From IMG/VR virus record IMGVR_UViG_3300034760_000061, positions 1 through 50,085 of that record: 50,085 nt of DNA; one strand, 5' to 3'. Under the pieces are notes generated by a model. It ran no database searches. It had not been told where the DNA came from and worked only from the letters and a program-made list of their open reading frames with translations. Source of the DNA: a virus. Numbering within the stretch: position 1 is the stretch's first letter; the number at the start of each line of letters is the position of its first letter. Both the position numbers and the translations under genes were made by a program. This document shows, one piece after another, positions 1 to 7,800 of this stretch.

Positions 1-303
1 ACCTGCCCGCGAAACGGCGGCGTTGATGTACTCCCGGGTGATGTACAGCAGGTCGTCCAGCGGCAAATAGAGCGACTGGCGCAGTGACAGCACGATGGCT
101 TCCTGGGACGCGCTCAGCGTCGTATGCAGCGTGTGGGCGCGGTGAGAACGGTCTTGTACATCGTCTCGCTTGAGCCACTTGGCGGCCGTGGCACGGGTGA
201 TATTGAAGACTTTGGCGGCCTCGCGATCGCACAGGCCGGAGTCCTTGATTTCCTGCCGGATCTTAGGCGTCGTGCGGGCTTGGGGATGAATGCGTGTGCT
301 GAT
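1..303 (-). mobile_element. IS481-family transposase, N-terminal part, cut by window edge
   Basis: Reading leftward, the minus strand is open from about 303 to base 1 (about 101 codons). It encodes a helix-turn-helix start (motifs TTPKIRQEI, REAAKVFNITRATAAKWLKR) followed by DVQDRSHRAHTL and LPLDDLLYITREYIN, the N-terminal layout of IS481-type DDE transposases. The catalytic DDE core lies outside the window. I see no ATG/GTG/TTG where the family protein normally begins; the frame continues upstream through ATC/ATT codons to a TGA. The start codon may therefore be lost, or a rare start is used. Family assignment is from recalled similarity. Confidence 0.7.
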
Positions 304-469
304 AGACTGAAGTTTATGCGATGTGCTGCAACCGATGGGACGACCGCGGTGGCAAATCGGCGATCAAGTCGTCAAGCACGACCCTGGCGCGGAACAAAGC
401 CATGCTGCGACGAGGAATATGATCACACGAAACTAAACAGCTAGTTGAGTCCAGGGGCGAATCAGGTAG
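304..469. other. no gene recognised
   Basis: This stretch lies between the transposase start and the first integrase remnant. The minus strand has a short open frame (about 313-400, beginning MALFRARVVLDD) with no family I recognise. It may be the broken end of an older gene cut by the insertion events. I see no convincing promoter or RNA here. Confidence 0.4.
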
Positions 470-720
470 GATGGAGATAGGTTATCGGTATTGCAAGGGC
501 GTCAACTTCAGACCGACCGCCGCATCGAGTGCGGTCAACTCGGCCTCCCAGCAACTGGGAACATCCTTCGATTTCATCGACCGCAGCCAGAACGATGCCC
601 TGCTTGGCGGCGAAGTGCGCCGAACACTACCTTCAACACGATTATGCCGCTGAGAAGGGCGACGCACGGGATCGCTTCGTCAAATATCTGGCAATGGTCC
701 TAGCTTACTCACGGTCAAGA
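470..720 (+). pseudogene. tyrosine integrase 3'-end remnant (copy 1, frameshifted)
   Basis: Two overlapping frames together resemble the last 60 or so residues of the integrase at 10190-11707. The first frame gives QQLGTSFDFIDRSQNDALLGGEVRR, aligning with the box that reads LGVSLDIIDRCQN in the intact gene. The second frame continues with HYLQHDYAAEKGDARDRF, aligning with the nucleophile segment HYLHHDYADEK. The change of frame near 630 and many substitutions show a decayed remnant. It is the most diverged of the four copies in the window and has the same orientation as the others. Confidence 0.75.
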
Positions 721-825
721 AATTTATGTGAGCAGTCGTTACATTTGGATAGAATCGGCACGTTTCTTCTAAGTATGATTCGTCCGCGGGACGGCACGCC
801 AACATGCCGAGTTAAGAGGAAGCGT

Positions 826-1215
826 ATGTCATTAATTGCCTGTAGCAGCTGCGGGGAAAAAATTTCGAAAAAAGCCGCGGCGTGTCCGAAGTGTGGGCAC
901 CCGAATCCGACGGCGAACCACCTATCTGGTGGGTCCGTACTTGGCGGCCTATTTATCGCCGGCCTGGCCATCTGGTGGATGGCAAGTGGTCACGAGTCCG
1001 CCACTAACCGTGAGCTGGACAAGGCATATGGGAAAGTGGCAAGCGACTCCGTTGAGCAGTATCAGATAGCCAAACGTGGCGGCGACAAGATGCAGGCATG
1101 CGTTCACGCCGGCCTGGTTGCCGCAAGCTACTTACAGGCGAAGGATGAGTCGAAGTATCGCGAGTGGCAGAGCGTCGAACGCACGGACTGCAAAAGAGCC
1201 GGCGTGCCAAAATAG
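826..1215 (+). CDS. zinc-ribbon membrane protein (129 aa)
   Basis: The start at 826 is chosen because AAGAGGAAG sits just upstream and the zinc ribbon follows at once. Residues 6-25 hold two CxxC knuckles (CSSCG and CPKCGHP), the short zinc-ribbon fold found at the N-terminus of many bacterial membrane proteins. One hydrophobic segment follows at about residues 37-53 (GGLFIAGLAIWW). The C-terminal 75 residues look soluble and contain two Cys. The protein is probably anchored in the inner membrane with the ribbon in the cytoplasm. Function is unknown. It is followed by a second zinc-ribbon/TM gene and lies between two integrase remnants. Confidence 0.75.
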   Translation: MSLIACSSCGEKISKKAAACPKCGHPNPTANHLSGGSVLGGLFIAGLAIWWMASGHESATNRELDKAYGKVASDSVEQYQIAKRGGDKMQACVHAGLVAASYLQAKDESKYREWQSVERTDCKRAGVPK

Positions 1216-1263
1216 TTTTTAGTAAGGCGCAACAGCGCGCCAATATACCCCTTGAAAGTATGT

Positions 1264-1752
1264 ATGGCCTTAGTCAAATGCAAGGAATGCGGTTCGGAGA
1301 TGAGCACTACTGCGAAATCGTGCCCGAAGTGCGGTGCCGCGCCAGCGAAGCGGACTTCGAAGACCACATGGATTATTGGCGGTTTCTTCGCCCTGATGTT
1401 TGTTGGCTACATTTCCAGCAAGAAAAATCACGACGCGGCAGAAGCCCAAAAAACACCTGAGGAGATTGCCGCCGCAGCGAAGAAGGAGCGTGCATTTCAG
1501 AAGACCGTTCTGATGGCAAAAGCCATCAAGGGCAACCTCAGGGATCCCTCATCCGTCGACTGGGAGGTCATTCGTGCCAATGATGACGCTAGCGTTATCT
1601 GCCTTCAATATCGTGCCAAGAATGGATTCGGAGGTTATGCCCGTGAGATTGCCGTTCTTGCGCAAGACAGGGCAAGCGCCGATAAGAAGGCATGGAATAA
1701 ACACTGCACAGGGCCACTGCGTGACCTGGCACATGCGCGTGTTGCAATTTAA
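1264..1752 (+). CDS. zinc-ribbon membrane protein with C-terminal globular domain (162 aa)
   Basis: An N-terminal zinc ribbon (CKECG, then CPKCG) is followed by one TM helix (about residues 36-52, WIIGGFFALMFVGYI), an Ala/Lys/Glu-rich coiled stretch, and a C-terminal domain with motifs LRDPSSVDWE and AKNGFGGYARE. That last domain recurs in other bacterial zinc-ribbon/TM proteins of unknown role. I chose the ATG at 1264; a TTG at 1252 is an in-frame alternative. The Shine-Dalgarno is weak. It lies 48 bases after the previous zinc-ribbon gene and is probably co-transcribed. I cannot assign a function; a link to the effector cargo is inference from position only. Confidence 0.75.
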   Translation: MALVKCKECGSEMSTTAKSCPKCGAAPAKRTSKTTWIIGGFFALMFVGYISSKKNHDAAEAQKTPEEIAAAAKKERAFQKTVLMAKAIKGNLRDPSSVDWEVIRANDDASVICLQYRAKNGFGGYAREIAVLAQDRASADKKAWNKHCTGPLRDLAHARVAI

Positions 1753-1864
1753 GGCTAGACAGCGCGAGCCGCACTGGCGCGTCCGGCGACCTAACGCGTG
1801 ATACAGCGGACCGACCAAGAGGAGTCGCACGCTCAGGCGATCGATCCAGCCTCTACTTGATCGG

Positions 1865-2335
1865 TCACAACCCTATCTCATTTGATGACCAGTAGCACCC
1901 GTTACCGCACGCCGGGTCGCCGTAATGGCCATCGGGGAACACGATATCAATGTGCCCCTGAGGATCGGTGCCACCGTGCAGGCCGAAAATGGAAATGAAC
2001 CCGGAGCGGCCACGAACAGCCACGAGTGCAGCGGCGCTGCTGCGATACTTCTCGGGCTCGCCCAGCATGGTTCGCTATGCCAGGTACTTCGACAGCTTGG
2101 CCTGGCCAGGCTGGAATCGCCTTCCCTTGTAGCGCCCGGCGTTCACCCTCATGTGCCCTGGCACAGGAACGCCGGAGGCGATCAGCGCAAGGCTCACCCG
2201 GACCGCGCATGTGTTATTCCAGTTCATGTCCTTTGCTAGATTCACGTGACCGATGGACCCGTACAACTCTTCTTTCGGCACAGTTCTGGTGGGTGGATAG
2301 TTGGCGCGCAGCGTTGAGAATGAAATTTTTATCAT
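1865..2335 (-). pseudogene. tae4: Tae4-type T6SS amidase effector, interrupted by an in-frame amber codon
   Basis: Tae4 effectors are type VI secretion amidases (DL-endopeptidases) that cut peptidoglycan peptides in the periplasm of a rival cell. The first part has FSTLRANYP and the catalytic-Cys block NNTCAVRVSLAL (Cys43). The second part has the His block GGTDPQGHIDIVFPDG and a Cys pair CGNGCYW. Both parts are in the same frame, separated only by a TAG at 2075-2077. The Cys and His of the active site therefore lie on opposite sides of the stop. A strong AGGAGG precedes the ATG at 2335. No Tai4-like immunity gene is seen beside it. Read-through or suppression is possible, but decay is simpler. 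Confidence 0.8.
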
Positions 2336-2498
2336 GGCCGCCTCCTATTTCTTGCCGGGGCAAGGGAGTAACGGGCTGAGAATTTCGACGACGAGCGGCG
2401 CCGCACCGCGCTCAAAGCTTGCTGGAGGAAGTTTTCGAAGGCCCCAGATGACCTTTTCGTTGACCGTATCACGCCTCCATCGCCCTTTGAGCACCAGC

Positions 2499-2891
2499 TT
2501 ATCCCCATGATTGCATCGAGCACCCATCGATATAGGTGGCGGCAAGCTTGTGGTTGTATTGTTCCCGTGCGCTGAACTGCGCCGTGCTCTTCACGCCTGG
2601 CGCTACTGCAAGCAGTTCCACAAGCTGCTGCCCGGTTACAGGAGGGCAGTAAGCTCGGCCCCCGAAGTGTGCAGGGATAAACTCTGCTGTGGCAATTAGT
2701 TCCTCGGCGATTTTGTTTCCCCAACAATATGTGTCAGTTCGCGTTCCGCAATCCCTATAACTCTCAAGGATTTGTCGCTGTCGCTCCGGCATCAAACCGA
2801 TGATAATCAGCCGGGCAGAGAACAACTCATCTTCGAGGCGCCGGATCTTCTCTTGCTCCGGAGTTTTGGTGGATACATACAATTTAGACAT
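2499..2891 (-). CDS. hypothetical protein, possibly frameshifted (130 aa)
   Basis: The ATG at 2889-2891 is chosen for its AGAGGCAA ribosome site. The N-terminus is charged and helical (PEQEKIRRLEDELFSARL). The middle section ESYRDCGTRTDTYCWG...GGRAYCP recalls a small phage protein family in which AYCPLCG begins a zinc-binding segment, but the match seems to stop after AYCP. A second open frame on the same strand (2345-2545) ends 9 bases before the tae4 start and looks protein-like, so a frameshift near 2530 may split one longer gene. It precedes tae4 on the same strand and may share its transcript. Its upstream end meets the truncated integrase at 2931. Function unknown. Confidence 0.5.
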   Translation of the reverse strand: MSKLYVSTKTPEQEKIRRLEDELFSARLIIIGLMPERQRQILESYRDCGTRTDTYCWGNKIAEELIATAEFIPAHFGGRAYCPPVTGQQLVELLAVAPGVKSTAQFSAREQYNHKLAATYIDGCSMQSWG

Positions 2892-2930
2892 TTGCCTCTC
2901 GTAAGCACGCATGCAAAGCACACGACAGAG

Positions 2931-3977
2931 AACCTATCTGTCGCCGCGATGTTCAATGCTTGGCTGCTCAATGGTGTGCGCCGCAAGGACGGCAACGCCG
3001 AACTGCGCCGCTCCTTCAGCGCGGACGTGCTGCCGGCGATAGGCGCGATTGCGATCAAGTATCTGACAGAGCATGACCTCCGCGGCGTGCTGCGGACCAT
3101 GGTCGCGCGCGGCGTAAACCGGGCGGCCGTGATGGTCCGGAACAGCTTGACGCAAATGTTCGCCTGGGCCGAGAAGCGGCAGCCGTGGCGCAAGCTGCTG
3201 ATCGATGGGAACCCGATGGAACTGATCGAAATCGAGAAGATCGTCGCGCCCGACTACGACATGAGCAACGAGCGGGATCGGATTCTTGCGGACGCAGAGA
3301 TCGCGGAGCTCCAGGCGGTGTTCGACAAGCTGCAAGCCGAGTACGATGCTGCGCCAGACAAGCGCTACGGCACGCAACCGGTCGCGGCCACCACGCAGCG
3401 CGCGATCTGGATTATGCTGTCGACGCTGTGCCGCGTCGGTGAGATCAGCATGGCCAGGTGGGAGCACATCGACATGAAAGCGGCGGAGTGGTTCATCCCG
3501 AAGGAGAACGTGAAGGACAACCTGGCCGATCTAACGGTGTACCTCTCCCCTTTCGCGCTCGATCAGTTCCGCCAGCTGCAGTCGGTCACGGGCGGCACGG
3601 CCTGGTGCTTCCCAGCGCGGAATAATGAGGGCCATGTTAATTCGAAGTCGATCAGCAAGCAGGTCGGCGATCGGCAATCAATGTTCAAAAAGGCTAACGA
3701 CGGCGGCCCCCGTGCGCCGATGAAGAACCGGCGCCATGACAACACCCTGTTGCTTGGCGCCTGCAAGACCGGTGCTTGGACGCCACACGACCTGCGCCGC
3801 ACTTGTGCCACCCTGATGCAGCGCCTCGGCGTCTCGCTCGACATCATCGATCGCTGCCAGAACCACGTTCTGCCTGGAAGCAAAGTGCGCCGCCACTATC
3901 TGCACCACGACTATGCCGATGAGAAGCGCGCCGCGTGGGATAAACTCGGCGCACACTTATCTACTGTTCTGAAATGA
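2931..3977 (+). pseudogene. tyrosine integrase, 5'-truncated (copy 2)
   Basis: From about 2931 the translation matches the intact integrase at 10190-11707 almost residue for residue (MFNAWLLNGVRRKDGNAELRR onward), including the catalytic residues: Arg in CRVGE, HDLRRTCAT, and Tyr in RRHYLHHDY. The N-terminal arm-binding domain is absent. The open frame continues upstream to an ATG at 2772, but that part is antisense to the 2499-2891 gene and unrelated to integrase. The C-terminus ends differently from copy 3 (LSTVLK). It is truncated rather than point-mutated, so the catalytic half is intact but probably inactive for site-specific integration. Confidence 0.85.
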
Positions 3978-4038
3978 ATGCCGTTTTTGTTGGGCCCTCT
4001 GCGGCGCTCTTAGCCTCCAGTTAACTATACGACTAGGC

Positions 4039-4392
4039 TCATACTTGGCGCAGGAACGACATCGCCAAACACTTCCCAACGACTGGAATGCCCAAGTTAT
4101 GCGATTCGTCTTCCATCCATGTGAGCTTCCTTTCCTTCGATTCGGGCGATCCGTAAATGTCTGCTCCAATCTTCGTTAGGGTCAGGATTAGTGATTGGAG
4201 GGCATCAGAACCTAAAGCGTATCGTATTTTCTCATCTCCTATTCCAATAATTTGGTATGGACAAAACCGGATATTTTTCTCGTACTTCCGTGGCTTGCCA
4301 ATTTTTATCCACACTGGGCAAATGCTTCCGTCCGCCGATACTAATTCCAACATCCTGGTCGCAAAAATTGCACCTAAAATCTCTACGTTCAT
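4039..4392 (-). CDS. DUF6968-like protein, candidate immunity protein (117 aa)
   Basis: The start at 4392 is set by AGGAG nine bases upstream. Motifs IFATRMLEL, VWIKIGKPRKY, CPYQIIGIGDEK and GADIYGSPESKERKLTW match what I recall of DUF6968, a family of small cytoplasmic proteins often found beside polymorphic toxins. There is no signal peptide or TM segment. It follows a short Cys-containing ORF (4407-4655) on the same strand by 14 bases, the spacing of a toxin-immunity pair. The immunity role is inference from position; the family name is from memory. Confidence 0.7.
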   Translation of the reverse strand: MNVEILGAIFATRMLELVSADGSICPVWIKIGKPRKYEKNIRFCPYQIIGIGDEKIRYALGSDALQSLILTLTKIGADIYGSPESKERKLTWMEDESHNLGIPVVGKCLAMSFLRQV

Positions 4393-4406
4393 CGGCCAAC
4401 TCCTAT

Positions 4407-4655
4407 TTATTTTGAACAATTAAGTTTCGGCAAATCTTTCCCTTCAGTACAGGCGCTGTAACGCAATGCTGCACTTGAATAGCATCTCGCCTGCACGCCG
4501 CCCCGCCAAGGCAGACGAGAACATTTTAATTCGCACAGTACATCAGCACATCTCGGGCGCGCACCCACCGCGCTGGACACAACTAATTCCCCTCCCGCAG
4601 CGCCGACTTGGCCTTCGTGCAGCGCGCATTTGTAATCTTTGATGATGCTGTACAT
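4407..4655 (-). CDS. possible orphan toxin C-terminal fragment (82 aa)
   Basis: The frame is short and contains a Cys-rich tail (CADVLCELKCSRLPW, CYSSAALRYSACTEGK) similar in style to the last residues of some Rhs/polymorphic toxin C-termini. A stop lies eight codons before its first ATG, so no long parent protein is attached. Its stop is 14 bases before the DUF6968-like gene, which has its own ribosome site. I read it as a displaced toxin tip next to its immunity gene, but the coding signal is weak. Confidence 0.35.
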   Translation of the reverse strand: MYSIIKDYKCALHEGQVGAAGGELVVSSAVGARPRCADVLCELKCSRLPWRGGVQARCYSSAALRYSACTEGKDLPKLNCSK

Positions 4656-4895
4656 GCATACGCTGTTTATAAAACTCTACGCCTTGGCATGTCATAACAA
4701 TTCATGGTTTTGCAATCTTCAAAAGTAAAGGACCGCGCACGCCTCCCACTGTAGCGTGCGCGCTCAACGGTTTAAGAGGTTCAGGAACGGTCTTCAATTA
4801 TTGTCACAAAACAATATGTCATATTTCTAAAACACTACTCTTGGTTTTCAAGCAGGCAATTGACGCCAGCTTCTCCCGCAAAGGACAAGAAGACC
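4656..4895 (+). promoter_or_regulatory. rhs upstream region with a 9-bp inverted repeat
   Basis: This AT-richer stretch precedes the Rhs gene. At 4734-4742 and 4754-4762 there is a perfect inverted repeat (CGCGCACGC / GCGTGCGCG) with an 11-base loop and no T-run, so it is not a typical terminator. It could be a regulator site or a transcript hairpin. I see no clear -35/-10 pair. No gene is apparent. Confidence 0.35.
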
Positions 4896-7800
4896 ATGAC
4901 CATGCCCAACGCAAGCCCGTTTCCGTCGCTGGTTCAGCTCATACGTTCCGCATTGATATTTCTACCGCTGGTTCACGGCAGTGTCCATGCAGAGAGCGCC
5001 CTGCCAGAAGGAGCACTGGGGTGGTGGTATTACACTGGCATGCTTAATCCGGATCGTTATGCGTCCGACCCGATTACTGCCTGTCAAAAATCGGCGTGGA
5101 ATCACGCGCGACAGCCGCTTGTCGCGATGCGGCCTCACGAATACCGCCGCGACATATTTAAATGCTACTATCGTTGGCCCACCTCAGAAAGCAGCGTTGC
5201 ATGGCTTGGACCAGCGATCCTGAACTGTAAAGCGGGATATACGCCTACTGCACAGGGCGTCTGTCGTAAAGATAGAGATAAGCCGGAACGTGCCGCCCCC
5301 TTGAAATGTGGAGAAGCAGCGGGGAATCCGGTTCAGTTTGCCAGCGGCGCTAAAGTCCAACATGAAACTGATCTTGGCGGGGGCGCCGACGACGCACTGG
5401 TTGTCCGACGCACGTACCGGAGCGCGCGTGATGGCGGAAGCGGACAATCAGCCGGTCTGGGCTGGTCGTTTTCCTTCGAACGGGCCTTTCTCGCGCCACC
5501 TTCACTGCTTGGCGGCATCAGACCGCAAATCATTGGCACGCTCAGCGACGGCAGCTTTTTCGAATTCCGGCGCGAGAAAGACGGCACATACAAGTCCCGC
5601 CGCGATAGAGGAATGACCCTGGAAGTGCAAGGCCCAGATGAAACTGTCTTTCTTCTGACAACGCCGGACGGCACGGTCGAACGTTTTCTTCGGGAGGGTG
5701 ACAACTTCAGACTCAGCAGTGTTCATACCCGCACCGGTATGGCCACGCAGTATTCCTACGACGAGAAAAACCAACTCAGCAAGATTGTCGACACCGGCGG
5801 TCGCAGCCTGGTGATCGCATGGGAGGGTGACGTCATCGCGTCGATCTCCAGCGCCACCGGTAGTGTCCGCTACGAATATGAGCACGCCACCATACCTGGC
5901 TACCCGGCCATCGAGGGAATGGACCGACTGATCGGTGTACACTTCCTCGATCGCTCCGGTGCCGGGATTTCAGCGCGTGCGTACCACTACGAAGACGCCA
6001 GGGATCGCTTCCTGCTCACGGGAATCACCGACGAACACGGCAAGCGCTTCGCCACGTACGCATACAACGACGACGCGCAGGCAGTGCTGACGGAGCACGC
6101 CGGCGGTGCGCAGCGCTATACATTCGCCTATCCCAGCCGGACCAGCCGGATTGTGACCGATCCGCTGGGCAGCAGCCGGAGTATCGGCATCGCGTACGAC
6201 GATAACAACAAGAGCCAGATTACCGCAGAAAGCCAGCCCGCGGGCGCCGGCTGCGCTGCAAGTGCCAAGGCAACCACGTACACCGACAAAGGCGACGTGG
6301 CCAGCCGTACCGACTTCAACGGAAACAAGACCTGCTTCATCAGCGACCCCATCCGTGGGGCCGAGCTGGCACGCACGAACGGACTGACCAAAGATGCAGC
6401 ATGCCCTGCGAGCATCGATAGCGCCATTCCAGCTGGCGCGCGCAAGATCAGCACGCGCTGGCATCCGGACTGGCCTCTGGCCATCGGTGTCGCCACGCCG
6501 GGACGCATCGACACGAAAGTCTATAACGGCCAGCGCGACGCCGCCGGTAAAGTCGTCGAATGCGCTGGCGGCGCAGTGCTGCCCAACGGGAAGCCGGTTG
6601 CCGTCGTATGCCGTGCAACCGTCCAGGCGACCAACGACAGTAACGGCGCACTCGGCTTTGCGGCGGCCCGAACCGGCCCTGCGCAGGAATGGCGCTACAC
6701 CTACAACCGTACGGGCCAGATGCTGACGAGCAGCGGTCGAGTCGATGCCAACGGCAAGGCCGAATCGTCCAGCATGGTCTATTACGCCGACACCAGTGCA
6801 AGCCACTCCCCGGGCGACCTGGCAAGCGTGCGCAACAGCGTTGGCGAGGTGACCAGTTACCTCGAATATAGCGAGGACGGATTACCGACCAAAATTCAGC
6901 GTCACACTGGCCAGATTATTGGGCTTGAATATGGCCCGCGCCAGCGCTTGGTGTCCAGCACCATCCGCGACGCCAGCGGACGCGCTGAAACGACCAGCTA
7001 CGAGTACGACCTCGTCGGACAACTAATCCGCATGACTGCGCCCGACGGATCGGCGCTGGAGTACACGTACGATGACGCGCACCGTATGACCGGCTTGCGC
7101 GACCGTGCCGGCAACAGTATCAGCTTCACGCTTGATGCCATGGGCAATATCGTGCGCCAGGAGGTGAAAGACCCGAGCGGCAAACTGGTGGCGCAGACGA
7201 CACGCGCTTTCGACGCGCTCAGCCGCTTGCAGCGGGAACAGCGCAGTGCCAAGGACCAGGGCGCGCGCTTTGAATACGATCCGGCCGGCAACCAGACATC
7301 GAGTTTCGATCCGATGGGCCGCGTCACAAAGGGAACTTACGACGCCTTCAACCGTCTAATACAGCAGGCACTTCCAGCCGCCGATGCTACGAGCAAGCCG
7401 GCTACGATCAATTATGCCTACACGCCGCAGGATCAGCTTGCATCGGTGCTCGATCCGCGCCGCTTGCAGACGCGCTACGTCGCCAATGGGCTGGGGCAGC
7501 AAACGGCGCTCATTAGCCCCGATACCGGTACAACGAACATGCAGTTCGACGGAGCCGGGAACATGATATCGAGCGTCGACGCGGCCGGGCGCAAGACCGC
7601 CTATCGCTACGACGCGGCGGGCCGCGTCACTGGCATCGGCACCAGCACGTTCGAATACGGGGCGGCCGGTAGCCCCGCAGCGGGACGCGTGACGACAATG
7701 ACTGATGAGTCTGGAAAAACGGTATACGCGTACGACGGCATGGGAAGGCTCTTGAGGAAAGAACAGACGAGCGCTCCGGCATCCAGGCGCTTCGTGACCG

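Noticed and set aside
124-444. A 106-codon plus-strand frame at the left end
   Set aside because: It is antisense to the IS481 transposase and its composition is not protein-like.
2772-2930. N-terminal extension of integrase copy 2 to an ATG at 2772
   Set aside because: This part is antisense to the 2499-2891 gene and has no similarity to the integrase N-terminus; homology starts near 2931.
5970-6806. Long minus-strand frames within the rhs gene
   Set aside because: They are shadows of the YD-repeat codons, with no ribosome site or recognisable motif; the same holds for 7995-8849.
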